Part shown: in pieces, positions 37,423-45,851 of the stretch
Position numbering within the stretch: the first letter of the stretch is position 1
How the letters are laid out: every line of letters starts with the position of its first letter
DNA from: Pelagihabitans sp965238025
Lineage (GTDB): Bacteria; Bacteroidota; Bacteroidia; Flavobacteriales; Flavobacteriaceae
DNA length: 64,000 bases
Assembly (NCBI GenBank): GCA_965238025.1
Contig: OZ250162.1
Coordinates: 3,472,001 to 3,536,000, forward strand
Reading direction: 5' to 3'
The notes under the pieces: generated by a model
The model's input: the letters and a program-made list of their open reading frames with translations, nothing else
Database searches by the model: none
Told to the model about the DNA's origin: nothing
Position numbers and translations under genes: made by a program

Positions 37423-38520
37423 CTAACTTACTATCTTTAGCATCGTATGGCTTTTACCAACGGTTTCCTGCCATTCTTTTTCAGGTATGGAATCGACGGT
37501 AATACCTCCCCCAACATAAATAAAAGCAGTATCCTGAACCAGTTTCATACATCGTAAGTTTACAAAAAGTTCAGAGCAGGTCTTTACTGCTCTATACGCT
37601 TGATTTTCTTGGTTCCTTCGGTTAGGAGCGCGTTGAAATTCCTCTTTAAGATTAAGTTCTCCCAAGAATCCGGTATAAAATTCCCGGTCGTAATTCTCAT
37701 TGTTCAAAATGAAGTCTTTTGTTACTCTCATTGGCATACCACACACAGCCGGTGTAGGATGCAGGGCCTGGATAACATCCTCCAATTTTGAATTAATACG
37801 ACCCGTTATTCTTGTTTGCAGGTGTAACAGACTTCCGGCGCGCAAGGTTTCCAGCGCTGAAACCTGCAAATCGATTACCTTGTCCGCCAAAGCGTTCGTA
37901 ACATAATCTGTTACCAAAGCCTGTTCTTGTAATTCTTTCTTGCCCCATTCCGAAATCCCGTCTTTGCCATAAATTTGTGTTCCCGCCAGTGACATGGTCA
38001 TAAATTGTTTATTGGTTGTAGATAGAAGAATTTCAGGGGTTGCGCCCAACCAAATCCCTACCTTAGGGTGATACCATAAATAGCAAAAGGCAGTATTGTA
38101 AGTTGCCAATATTTTTTGAAACAAGGCTAGGGCATTTTCATTCGTTTTCACCTTCAATCGTCTGGAAAGAACTACCTTCTTAAAATCCCCATTTTTAATT
38201 CTTGAAATTCCTTTTTCGACCAACTCAATATGGAAATCCTTTTGGGAGAGGCCAATAGCAAAATCTATTGTTTCTGAAGTGGAAGGGGCTATAAAATCCT
38301 TGGTGACTAATTTCTCATCCACCTTGATTAAAATGGGTTTTTTGTTACAATCGAAAGGGGCAAAAACGAAGCCTGAAACCGAAAAGTCTGAAATAAAGTG
38401 TACTTCAGAGGTCTCTTGAAAAATACCAATAACATCCTTTTGTTCCGGTTTTCGGTAGATTACTAAAGGTAGTTCATTTAAAAATTGCTCTTCTACCCTA
38501 TTCCCAAACGTTGAAGACAT
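37423..38520 (-). CDS. menF: Isochorismate synthase
   Basis: 365 residues of the chorismate-binding superfamily, converting chorismate to isochorismate as the first committed step to menaquinone. Visible motifs: VVLSRRLKV at about residue 127, MSLAGTQIYG near 187, the HPTPAVCGMP active-site segment near 247, and YVGGGITVDSIPEKEW near 337. The neighbouring menD confirms the pathway over siderophore EntC. It starts 1 base after the stop of the hotdog thioesterase gene, so both are cotranscribed. Confidence 0.95.
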   Translation of the reverse strand: MSSTFGNRVEEQFLNELPLVIYRKPEQKDVIGIFQETSEVHFISDFSVSGFVFAPFDCNKKPILIKVDEKLVTKDFIAPSTSETIDFAIGLSQKDFHIELVEKGISRIKNGDFKKVVLSRRLKVKTNENALALFQKILATYNTAFCYLWYHPKVGIWLGATPEILLSTTNKQFMTMSLAGTQIYGKDGISEWGKKELQEQALVTDYVTNALADKVIDLQVSALETLRAGSLLHLQTRITGRINSKLEDVIQALHPTPAVCGMPMRVTKDFILNNENYDREFYTGFLGELNLKEEFQRAPNRRNQENQAYRAVKTCSELFVNLRCMKLVQDTAFIYVGGGITVDSIPEKEWQETVGKSHTMLKIVS

Positions 38521-38521
38521 A

Positions 38522-38950
38522 TTATTCCTTCTTTCGTGGCAGCGCTATAGTCGTCAATTTACAAACGGAGATGAGGTTGGCCTCGGCATCGGTAATCTTA
38601 ATATCCCATAATTGCGTAGTACGTCCTTTATGTACAATAATTGCTTTGGCAAATACCTCTCCTTCACGCACGCTCTTTACATGATTTGCAGAAATTTCGA
38701 TACCGCGAACAAAGTAATTTTGCCCATCTAGGAATACATACGAGGCCATACTCCCAACACTTTCGGCCAAAGCAACCATCGCGCCACCATGTAACACGCC
38801 ATCTGGTTGGTGCACTTTCGAGTTCACGGGCATCTTGCCGACAAGGAAGTTCTCCCCCACCTCTATATATTCGATCTGTAACGTCTCCATCATCGTATTT
38901 TTTGTAGATTCGTTACAGATACGGAGAATTTTCTCTATGGTATTTTCCAT
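38522..38950 (-). CDS. Hotdog-fold thioesterase, probable DHNA-CoA thioesterase
   Basis: 142 residues from ATG 38950 (MENTIEKILRICNES); the upstream TTG at 38986 is rejected because a perfect -7 box (38964-38971) would then lie inside the gene. PaaI-type signature: HQPDGVLHGGAMVALAESVGSMAS contains the catalytic-region HGG and the Glu of the hotdog helix. First gene of the menF-menD transcript, so hydrolysis of DHNA-CoA (MenI role) is the likely function; other acyl-CoA substrates are possible. Confidence 0.88.
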   Translation of the reverse strand: MENTIEKILRICNESTKNTMMETLQIEYIEVGENFLVGKMPVNSKVHQPDGVLHGGAMVALAESVGSMASYVFLDGQNYFVRGIEISANHVKSVREGEVFAKAIIVHKGRTTQLWDIKITDAEANLISVCKLTTIALPRKKE

Positions 38951-38963
38951 GTAAAAATTTTGA

Positions 38964-38971
38964 CAAAAATA
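38964..38971 (-). promoter_or_regulatory. -7 box of the thioesterase-menF-menD transcript
   Basis: TATTTTTG on the minus strand, perfect consensus, 13 bases before the ATG at 38950. Confidence 0.5.
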
Positions 38972-39007
38972 AGCATAATAACCCAACCGATTAAATAGCA
39001 GCTATTC

Positions 39008-39652
39008 ATGGCCCTGACCCAAAAACAAGCCTCCTACACCACTACAAATTCATACGATACCCTGAACGAACTAACATCGCAAACCAAAAATATTTGGATC
39101 GTGCTGCATGGCATCGGTTTTTTGAGCCGTTATTTTCTAAAATATTTTGATGAGCTGAACCCCAAAGAAAACTATATAGTCGCGCCTCAGGCACCTTCTA
39201 AGTATTATTTGAAAAATGAATATCGTCATGTGGGAGCTAGTTGGTTGACCAAGGAGAATACCGAGCAAGAAAAAACGAACATTTTGGCTTACCTCAACGC
39301 GGTTATGGAAGCTGAAAACCTACCCACCGATCGCAACTTGATTGTTCTAGGATTTTCACAAGGGGTTTCTATCGCGACACGCTGGGTTGCCAAAAATGAA
39401 ATTAAATGTGATCATTTAGTGCTATTTGCGGGTGGAATACCTAAAGAACTGGTCCCCACAGATTTTAGCTTTTTGGAAAACAACGGTACCAAGGTTTCCG
39501 TTTTGGTAGGAAACCAGGATCAATACCTCACCCCTGAAGTAATGAAGGTGCAATCTAAAATGATAGACACCCTTTTTAATGGGCGTGCGGGACAAACGAT
39601 TTTTGAAGGTGCTCATGAAATGAAAAAAGAACTCTTACATCAATTCGTATAG
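39008..39652 (+). CDS. Alpha/beta hydrolase (carboxylesterase/phospholipase-like)
   Basis: 214 residues. The oxyanion loop is WIVLHGIGFLSRYF, the nucleophile elbow GFSQGVSIATRW (Ser near residue 120), a VLVGNQDQYLTPE strand carries the acid, and GAHEMKKEL the histidine. The layout fits the small esterases related to carboxylesterase/phospholipase YpfH and acyl-protein thioesterases. It lies at the head of a four-gene plus-strand run, next to but divergent from the menaquinone genes; the sequence does not resemble MenH. Confidence 0.88.
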   Translation: MALTQKQASYTTTNSYDTLNELTSQTKNIWIVLHGIGFLSRYFLKYFDELNPKENYIVAPQAPSKYYLKNEYRHVGASWLTKENTEQEKTNILAYLNAVMEAENLPTDRNLIVLGFSQGVSIATRWVAKNEIKCDHLVLFAGGIPKELVPTDFSFLENNGTKVSVLVGNQDQYLTPEVMKVQSKMIDTLFNGRAGQTIFEGAHEMKKELLHQFV

Positions 39653-39654
39653 TT

Positions 39655-40203
39655 ATGGAAAAGTTTCCTCGGCTCGAGACAGAGCGCCTGATTTTGGATC
39701 GCATAAGACCGGATGACATTCCGAATATAGTCGCCTATGCCGATAACAAAAAGATTACCGACAATACCCGTACCATGCCTCACCCCTATTTTGAGGAAGA
39801 CGCTATCTCCTGGATAAACATGGCCAATCAGGGATTTCGTGACAAAAATCAGTACATTTTTGCCATGCGAAACGCTGTTGACGATGCTTTTATGGGTGGT
39901 ATTGGTTTAACAATAGACCTAGAGCATAACCGGGCCGAATTGGGATATTGGCTCGCAGAACCTTTTTGGAATATGGGTTATACTTCCGAGGCTGTAAAAG
40001 TGATGTTGCAATTTGGTTTTAAGGAACTGAATTTAAACAAGGTTTTTGCTGGGTATATAGAAGCCAATGGAGCCTCCGGAAAAATCATGATAAAAAATGG
40101 AATGGTCAAAGAGGCTGAACTCAAGGATCATGACATAAAAAATGGGAAGTATATAACCCTTATACAATACGGCTTGACCAAAACTGATTACGAATCTTTA
40201 TAA
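39655..40203 (+). CDS. GNAT acetyltransferase, RimJ/RimL type
   Basis: 182 residues. N-terminal FPRLETERLILDRIRPDDI is the RimJ/RimL hallmark; acetyl-CoA binding is shown by ELGYWLAEPFWNMGYTSEAVK, and the C-terminus has NGASGKIMIKNGM. The last region appears shifted from a typical N-x-x-S. The target may be an N-terminal amine or a small molecule. It starts 2 bases after the hydrolase gene and precedes a second related acetyltransferase. Confidence 0.9.
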   Translation: MEKFPRLETERLILDRIRPDDIPNIVAYADNKKITDNTRTMPHPYFEEDAISWINMANQGFRDKNQYIFAMRNAVDDAFMGGIGLTIDLEHNRAELGYWLAEPFWNMGYTSEAVKVMLQFGFKELNLNKVFAGYIEANGASGKIMIKNGMVKEAELKDHDIKNGKYITLIQYGLTKTDYESL

Positions 40204-40208
40204 CAACT

Positions 40209-40778
40209 ATGTTGAATACTGAATTTACATTGGAAGATAATCGCGTGCGTTTGAGTCCTTTGAAGTTGGATAATTATACAAAGCTTGCATCCGTTGCCTC
40301 ACAAGAAAAGTTGGCAGAATATTCACCCTCCGATATTTATTCTCCTGAGACATTGAAAAATTATGTTGAAACGGCCTTGGAACAGAAGAAAAATGCAACC
40401 AGCATTCCTTTTATAGTTTATGACAAAAAAACTAAGACTTATGCGGGATGTACTCGTTACATGCATATTAATTGGAAAAATAAAGTATTACATATTGGCG
40501 CTACCTGGATTGGCAGGGAATTTCAGGGCAGCGGTTTGAATGGGCATATGAAATTCTTGATGTTAAATCATGCATTTGACGAAATGGGTTTTGAGAAGGT
40601 AGAATTTCGTATTGATGAGCGCAATATCAAATCGCGCAAGGCGGTGGAAAAACTGGGAGGTATTTTAGAGGGAATTCTCAGAAAAGATGTTTTTCTGTTG
40701 GATGGTTTTAAACGGAATACATGTTGCTATGGAATTTTAAAAGACGAGTGGAAAGCCAGAAAAAAAAGTAAACCATGA
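40209..40778 (+). CDS. GNAT acetyltransferase, RimJ/RimL type
   Basis: 189 residues, a second RimL-like enzyme, not a close duplicate of its neighbour. It begins LEDNRVRLSPLKLDNYTK, has HIGATWIGREFQGSGLNGHM for cofactor binding (Q-x-S-G-L-N loop) and DERNIKSRKAVEKLGGILEG near the C-terminus. The latter motif is typical of the group that acetylates protein or amino-acid amines. It overlaps the VOC gene by 4 bases, so the operon is tightly coupled. Confidence 0.9.
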   Translation: MLNTEFTLEDNRVRLSPLKLDNYTKLASVASQEKLAEYSPSDIYSPETLKNYVETALEQKKNATSIPFIVYDKKTKTYAGCTRYMHINWKNKVLHIGATWIGREFQGSGLNGHMKFLMLNHAFDEMGFEKVEFRIDERNIKSRKAVEKLGGILEGILRKDVFLLDGFKRNTCCYGILKDEWKARKKSKP

Positions 40779-41167
40779 AGCAGCATCTGGTAAATTCAAC
40801 ATTGGTAGTAGCCGAATATGATGAAGCTATCACCTTCTTTACCCAAAAACTGAATTTTGACTTGATCCAAGATGTCCCGTTAGATGATGGAAAACGGTGG
40901 GTGACCATACGACCCAAAGGCGATGGAAATGCTGGTTTACTTCTGGGCAAGGCCGTAACCGATAAACAAAAAGCCAGTATCGGGAACCAAACGGGCGGGC
41001 GCGTTGCCTTCTTTTTAAATACAGATGATTTTTGGCGCGACTATACAAAAATGAAAACCGACGGGGTGGAATTTACGGAGGAACCCCGGGAAGAAATTTA
41101 CGCGACAGTAGTTGTTTTTAAAGACCTCTACGGTAATCTATGGGATCTATTAGAGCCGAGGACCTAG
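40775..41167 (+). CDS. VOC-superfamily protein (glyoxalase/bleomycin-resistance type)
   Basis: 130 residues forming the two beta-alpha-beta-beta-beta repeats of the vicinal oxygen chelate fold, for example STLVVAEYDEAITFFTQKL at the start and GNLWDLLEP at the end (with the usual metal-ligand Glu). This family covers glyoxalase I, dioxygenases and small-molecule-binding resistance proteins; the short length fits the single-domain group. Last gene of the hydrolase-GNAT-GNAT run; substrate unknown. Confidence 0.88.
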   Translation: MKQHLVNSTLVVAEYDEAITFFTQKLNFDLIQDVPLDDGKRWVTIRPKGDGNAGLLLGKAVTDKQKASIGNQTGGRVAFFLNTDDFWRDYTKMKTDGVEFTEEPREEIYATVVVFKDLYGNLWDLLEPRT

Positions 41168-41171
41168 TTGT

Positions 41172-42098
41172 CTATTCGGGACTTTGTTCCTTTATATCGG
41201 TTTCGTAATACGTTATTTTACGGGTTTTGTAGGTGTTGCCCGGAGTAATGATTTCTTTGATCCAATTTCCCGAAGTGTCAAATTGGTAGATGTACTCTTG
41301 TATCTTGACTCCCTTCCCCTTTCGCATTTCTGTTTTCTCTAAAATTCCGTTTGGGCCGTATGTGTTTTGGAAGCTTTCCATGACCATGAATTTTGCTGAA
41401 TCATTGTCATAGTTAGATCGGGTCTCCGAAAGCAATTTTCCATCGGTATTGAAAACTTCTTCTTTTTGGCTATTAGGCTCTCCTTCAAGAAACTTTTTAG
41501 TGGCAACAGTTTTGATTTGGGTGGTGTCAGATGTCTTTTTGATCGAAGTTTTGATTGTTTTTTGTGACTCGTTATTAAGAGTATAATGAGCACTATCTGT
41601 ATCTTCTTCTTGATGATATGAGACTGAGGTTTCATCAATGCCCTCATTGTTAGTTCGTATGAGTTTTGAAAGCCGACCATTTGCCTTATATAAATATTCA
41701 TTTTGTTCTAACACTTCATTTTCATAAGTCACTACTTTCTCGGTGACCTTTCGATTTCCAACAGTATCAATGGTATAAATATTGGCTATGCTTGTTGCCC
41801 GGTCCATAAGTTCATCCCTATAATGCTCTACCCGCCTTTCCATCAGCTCGTCATTTTGGTATTTATAGAGGGTTACATCGTAATCGGTATCACTGAATCG
41901 TGTGACTGCTTCTATTAGAAATCCATCTTCGTTAAAGGTGTATTTTTCCTTGCCATAGTCTGTACTTACCAAACATGTCTTCACATGACCGTTTAGGTCA
42001 AAATCAGATACTTTAAAAATCGTGATTTCTTGGGCACTTCCTTGAGTTGGCAATACCAACAAATATAGTAGCAGGAAAATAGCTTGGTCTTTTAGCAT
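41172..42098 (-). CDS. Secreted YD-repeat-like protein of unknown function
   Basis: 308 residues with a signal peptide ending near GSAQ (residue 22). The rest consists of short beta-hairpin units in which Tyr, Asn, Asp and Gly recur, as in YTFNEDGFLIEAVTRF, YLYKANGRLSKLIR and YQFDTSGNWIKEI, which resemble RHS/YD repeats and the DUF-type wrapped beta proteins of Bacteroidota. No toxin or transmembrane domain is present. It is convergent with the VOC gene (4 bases) and separated from the dnaK end by about 175 bases. Role unknown. Confidence 0.7.
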   Translation of the reverse strand: MLKDQAIFLLLYLLVLPTQGSAQEITIFKVSDFDLNGHVKTCLVSTDYGKEKYTFNEDGFLIEAVTRFSDTDYDVTLYKYQNDELMERRVEHYRDELMDRATSIANIYTIDTVGNRKVTEKVVTYENEVLEQNEYLYKANGRLSKLIRTNNEGIDETSVSYHQEEDTDSAHYTLNNESQKTIKTSIKKTSDTTQIKTVATKKFLEGEPNSQKEEVFNTDGKLLSETRSNYDNDSAKFMVMESFQNTYGPNGILEKTEMRKGKGVKIQEYIYQFDTSGNWIKEIITPGNTYKTRKITYYETDIKEQSPE

Positions 42099-42175
42099 GG
42101 TGTAAAATTACTTGAAATACTGTAATGGGAAAGCAAAAGGAGTGCCAAATAAGTAAATGTGGTTTCTTGTTAGCA

Positions 42176-42207
42176 AAAAACCCACAAGGCTTTCGCCCTG
42201 TGGGTTT
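42176..42207 (-). terminator. Terminator of dnaK
   Basis: On the minus strand CCCACAGGGC and GCCTTGTGGG pair (one mismatch) around GAAA and are followed by five T residues. Confidence 0.85.
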
Positions 42208-42228
42208 ATATTTATGTAAAGAACATAT

Positions 42229-42251
42229 TACTTGACTTCTTCGAAGTCTAC
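42229..42251. repeat. Second copy of the dnaK 3' end
   Basis: 23 bases identical to 42276-42298. Read on the minus strand it spells the last dnaK codons after the present stop and ends with a TAA, showing where the gene probably ended before the duplication. Confidence 0.9.
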
Positions 42252-42275
42252 CCTTCGTCTTCGCTCAGGACAGGC
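42252..42275. repeat. REP-like sequence between the dnaK repeats
   Basis: 24 bases, CCTTCGTCTTCGCTCAGGAC plus four, 16 of 19 shared with the word at 15749-15767. It lies exactly between the two dnaK-end copies. Confidence 0.6.
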
Positions 42276-44176
42276 TACTTGACTTCTTCGAAGTCTACGT
42301 CTTCTACATTATCGCCTTCGGCACCTGCATCAGCAGTTGCATCTCCTTCGGGAGCGGCGCCTTGCTGGGCTTCGGCCTGTGCTTTGTACATTTCTTCGGA
42401 AGCCACTTTCCAAGCCTCATTGATTTTCTCTAAAGCTGGGGCAACTACGGCCACATCCTTGCTTTCGTAAGCTTTCTTTAGTTCTTCCAAAGCCTCTTCT
42501 ATAGGCTTTTTCTTGTCGTCGGATAGCTTATCGCCAAACTCGGTCAATTGTTTTTCCGTTTGGAAAATCATGCTATCGGCTTCGTTCAACTTATCGGCAG
42601 TTTCTCTTGCGGCTTTATCAGCATCGGCATTTGCCTCTGCATCTGCTTTCATTTTTTCGATTTCTTCATCGGTAAGTCCAGAAGAAGCTTCGATCCTGAT
42701 ATCCTGCGTTTTATTAGTTGCCTTATCGGTTGCAGATACCTTGATGATTCCGTTTGCATCAATATCAAAAGTAACTTCAATCTGAGGAGTTCCTCTTTGT
42801 GCAGGGGGAATTCCATCTAAATGAAAACGTCCAATAGTCTTATTATCAGCAGCCATTCCACGTTCTCCTTGCAATACATGAATCTCAACCGAGGGCTGAT
42901 TGTCCGCGGCGGTAGAAAATACCTGCGACTTTTTAGTTGGGATGGTCGTATTTGCATCTATCAACTTCGTAAAGACATTCCCCATGGTCTCGATACCTAA
43001 TGATAAGGGAGTCACATCCAATAACAAAACATCCTTAACATCACCTGTTAATACACCACCTTGAATTGCGGCACCAACGGCAACTACCTCATCGGGGTTC
43101 ACCCCTTTTGAAGGTTTCTTGCCAAAGAATTTCTCAACAGCCTCTTGAACAGCAGGGATTCTTGTAGAACCACCAACCAAGATAATCTCATCAATATCGC
43201 TCTTAGATAAACCGGCGGCCTTAAGTGCTGTTTGACAAGGCTCAATGGTGCGTTTTACCAAATCGGTAATCAATTGCTCAAATTTAGCCCTGTTCAAGGT
43301 ACGTACCAAGTGCTTAGGACCTGAGGCCGTTGCAGTAACGTAAGGCAAGTTGATCTCTGTCTGTGCAGAAGAAGATAACTCGATCTTCGCTTTTTCAGCA
43401 GCCTCACGTAAACGTTGTAATGCCATGGCATCATCGCGAAGGTCAATACTTTCGTCTTTTTTAAACTCTTCGGCCAACCAATCAATTATCTTCTGATCTA
43501 CATCATCACCACCTAAGTGCGTATCACCATCTGTTGCCAATACTTCAAAAACACCATCGCCCAATTCCAAGATAGAAACGTCATGCGTACCTCCACCAAA
43601 GTCAAAAACAACTATTTTTTGATCTACATCTTTTTTATCCATTCCGTACGCCAAAGAGGCAGCGGTAGGTTCGTTAATGATACGTTCTACGGTAAGACCA
43701 GCAATCTCGCCAGCTTCCTTGGTAGCTTGTCTTTGTGCATCATTAAAGTATGCTGGTACAGTAACTACGGCACGTGTTACAGTCTGCCCAAGGTAATCCT
43801 CGGCAGTCTTTTTCATCTTCTGTAAAATCATTGCAGACAATTCTTGTGGGGTGTACAAACGCCCATCAATATCTACACGTGGTGTATTATTGTCACCTTT
43901 TACTACTTTATAGGGTACGCGATCGATCTCTTTTTTACATTCAGAGAACTTGTTACCCATAAATCTTTTGATTGAATATATGGTATTGTTAGGGTTGGTT
44001 ACGGCCTGTCTTTTGGCAGGATCACCAACTTTAATTTCACCGCCCTCAACAAAGGCGATTACAGATGGGGTGGTTCTTTTCCCTTCTGCATTTGGGATAA
44101 CAACAGGCTCGTTACCCTCCATAACGGAGACGCAAGAGTTTGTTGTTCCTAAATCTATTCCGATAATTTTACTCAT
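42275..44176 (-). CDS. dnaK: Chaperone DnaK (Hsp70)
   Basis: 633 residues from ATG 44176 (MSKIIGIDLGTTNSCVSV); an upstream in-frame start at 44245 is rejected. ATPase motifs GIDLGTTNS, VFDFGGGTHDVSI and VGGSTRIPAV, the linker DVLLLDVTPLSLGIE and the C-terminal lid EDVDFEEVK are all present. It is an ATP-dependent folding chaperone of the cytoplasm. dnaJ and grpE are not adjacent. The stop codon is TAG and is followed by a partial duplicate of the last codons; the protein itself is unaffected. Confidence 0.97.
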   Translation of the reverse strand: MSKIIGIDLGTTNSCVSVMEGNEPVVIPNAEGKRTTPSVIAFVEGGEIKVGDPAKRQAVTNPNNTIYSIKRFMGNKFSECKKEIDRVPYKVVKGDNNTPRVDIDGRLYTPQELSAMILQKMKKTAEDYLGQTVTRAVVTVPAYFNDAQRQATKEAGEIAGLTVERIINEPTAASLAYGMDKKDVDQKIVVFDFGGGTHDVSILELGDGVFEVLATDGDTHLGGDDVDQKIIDWLAEEFKKDESIDLRDDAMALQRLREAAEKAKIELSSSAQTEINLPYVTATASGPKHLVRTLNRAKFEQLITDLVKRTIEPCQTALKAAGLSKSDIDEIILVGGSTRIPAVQEAVEKFFGKKPSKGVNPDEVVAVGAAIQGGVLTGDVKDVLLLDVTPLSLGIETMGNVFTKLIDANTTIPTKKSQVFSTAADNQPSVEIHVLQGERGMAADNKTIGRFHLDGIPPAQRGTPQIEVTFDIDANGIIKVSATDKATNKTQDIRIEASSGLTDEEIEKMKADAEANADADKAARETADKLNEADSMIFQTEKQLTEFGDKLSDDKKKPIEEALEELKKAYESKDVAVVAPALEKINEAWKVASEEMYKAQAEAQQGAAPEGDATADAGAEGDNVEDVDFEEVK

Positions 44177-44353
44177 GCTATATGTTTTAATATTAGTGCT
44201 TGTACGTTTTTTATATCGGTTACCAATTGGCAAACAATATGCCAAGGCTCAAAAACTGACAGGATGTCATTTATTGATTTACAAGGTGGATTAAAGGCAT
44301 GCAATTTTAGGGTAAAATAAATGCTTTGCCCCCTAAAATAGCCTAAGCACAAT

Positions 44354-44373
44354 TATTCGCTAAATTGCGAATA
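44354..44373. promoter_or_regulatory. Inverted repeat upstream of the LuxR-type gene, operator candidate
   Basis: TATTCGC and GCGAATA, a 7-base perfect inverted repeat with a 6-base spacer, ends 27 bases before the ATG at 44401. It could be a binding site for a dimeric regulator. Confidence 0.4.
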
Positions 44374-44400
44374 GTCACTAATTATTCAAAAGCTGAAAAA

Positions 44401-44832
44401 ATGACTTCAAAATTATACAACTCAATAAGATCGAATAAGATTTTAGCCATTTTGACATTTCTGGTCTCAATCGGGGTACTAGTATTCGATATATTCCATT
44501 ATTCCTCATCCTTCGGAATTGTAGAAATCAACAATATAAATTCCCTTTTTCTTGTGCCATTTATTACGCTTGTCTGTTGGTTGGGAATACTACTTGGAAA
44601 ATCAAAACAAACTGATGAATTTGATTTAGCATATCAAGTGCGAATTACTGAAAGAGAAAAACAGGTCATTGCGCTTATATTAGAAAACAAGAAGAATAAA
44701 GAAATATCGGATGCACTTTTTGTTGATATTTCAACTATAAAATCACACATAAATAATATATATCGAAAAACAGGAGTGAAAAGCAGAAAAGAGCTTATTT
44801 TAATTGGCAAATCGGTTCTAAAGAAAAGTTGA
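44401..44832 (+). CDS. Membrane-anchored LuxR-type HTH regulator
   Basis: 143 residues from ATG 44401. Two transmembrane helices at about 15-33 and 48-66 are followed by a GerE/LuxR helix-turn-helix (about 80-140, ITEREKQVIALILENKKNKE, VDISTIKSHINNIYRKTGV). The protein lacks any receiver or ligand domain, so control may act through the membrane part or the partner. The start at 44365 (TTG) is rejected. The DUF4199 gene follows after 92 bases and may be regulated by it. Confidence 0.85.
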   Translation: MTSKLYNSIRSNKILAILTFLVSIGVLVFDIFHYSSSFGIVEINNINSLFLVPFITLVCWLGILLGKSKQTDEFDLAYQVRITEREKQVIALILENKKNKEISDALFVDISTIKSHINNIYRKTGVKSRKELILIGKSVLKKS

Positions 44833-44924
44833 GTATATAAAATCCACCCTTTTTTCCACCCCAAAAAATTAGAGGTATCAAATAATCCTAAATAAAATTG
44901 TAGAAAATTAAAACACTACAAACA

Positions 44925-45461
44925 ATGGAAAAATTTAAAATACCTATCCTCTATGGCCTTACAATTGCATTAGCGGGAACAATCTTAATGTTCAGTTTAT
45001 TGGGACTTGGATTACTTGGTCCGGATGCCGTGTCTTCTGATAAGGAAATGATTGGAGGAACTATCTTATTTTTAATGATCTATCTCTTTTTGCTCATTGG
45101 GATTTACTTCGCTTTAAAGAAAAAAAAAGACCAGGACAATTCTCAATTAAGTTTCAAAGAAGCAGTGCTACAAGGGTTTGTTATAAGCTTGACAACCGCT
45201 ATTTTTAGTGTAGTTTTTACTTATTTTTTCTATGAAGTACTTTACCCAGAATATGTAACCGAACTTCTTTCTGCCATGAAGGAAAAAATGAACCTTTTGG
45301 GTATTCCAAAAGAGAAAATTGATAAAAAGCTCGCAGAAAGAACAATGTACTATAGCACTACTACTCAAAGTACCTATTCCTTTATAGGGAATTTTATTAC
45401 TGGTATTGCATTCACTTTTCTATTAAGTTTCTTTTTAAAGACCAGCAAAAAAAGACCATGA
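44925..45461 (+). CDS. DUF4199-family membrane protein
   Basis: 178 residues with four predicted transmembrane helices: two near residues 9-30 and 42-63, a third near 84-104 and a last one near 150-172. The loop between the third and fourth is charged and includes MKEKMNLLGIPKEKIDKKL. The family is widespread in Bacteroidota and has no known role. It overlaps the DUF1801 gene by 4 bases and follows the LuxR-type regulator, a cluster I have seen as a typical small module. Confidence 0.85.
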   Translation: MEKFKIPILYGLTIALAGTILMFSLLGLGLLGPDAVSSDKEMIGGTILFLMIYLFLLIGIYFALKKKKDQDNSQLSFKEAVLQGFVISLTTAIFSVVFTYFFYEVLYPEYVTELLSAMKEKMNLLGIPKEKIDKKLAERTMYYSTTTQSTYSFIGNFITGIAFTFLLSFFLKTSKKRP

Positions 45462-45796
45462 ATCTAAATAAAGCGGTAAGCGATTATATTCGGGAAGCAA
45501 ATAGCGGGCAAGTTGAAATTCTCAAACAACTTCGCCGGCTGATACATTCTAGTGTACCTGAAACATCAGAGGCAATTAAATGGGGTTTTCCCGTATTTTC
45601 CAAGACAAAAGACTATGCATATCTAAGCTTTTCAAAACACCATATTACAGTTGGTTTTTATAATATTGATAAGATTGTCGATAATCACAATCTTTTAGAA
45701 GGAAAAGGAACTACTATGAAGCATATAAAAATTCATAAACAAGTGAATATTAATGAAGAGCTATTAAAACAGTGGTTCAAATCAATTGCTATTTAA
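45458..45796 (+). CDS. DUF1801-family protein
   Basis: 112 residues with the YdhG-type fold: SVPETSEAIKWGFPVF near residue 32 and YLSFSKHHITVGFYN near 55 are the family's conserved stretches. Members are small cytoplasmic proteins; some related to iron or frataxin-like folds, but function is not established. Its ATG overlaps the DUF4199 stop, so the two are cotranslated. Confidence 0.87.
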   Translation: MNLNKAVSDYIREANSGQVEILKQLRRLIHSSVPETSEAIKWGFPVFSKTKDYAYLSFSKHHITVGFYNIDKIVDNHNLLEGKGTTMKHIKIHKQVNINEELLKQWFKSIAI

Positions 45797-45851
45797 TAAG
45801 ATATTTACGACTTATCTCTAATACTTCCTCCAGTTATTTTAACTTTATCGG

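Noticed and set aside
39008..39652. Canonical menH (SHCHC synthase) next to the men genes
   Set aside because: Length and motif GFSQG with a GAHEMKKEL histidine fit small esterases; it lacks MenH family features.
43517..43825. Plus-strand ORF of about 100 codons inside dnaK
   Set aside because: It is the complementary frame of conserved dnaK sequence with no promoter or domain.
44365..44400. TTG start for the LuxR-type regulator
   Set aside because: It would place the inverted repeat partly inside the gene and adds residues not seen before the first helix.
45840..45847. TAACTTTA as promoter of the nucleotidase gene
   Set aside because: It lies only 4 bases from the ATG with no -33 TTG; it is weaker than the menD case and may be chance.
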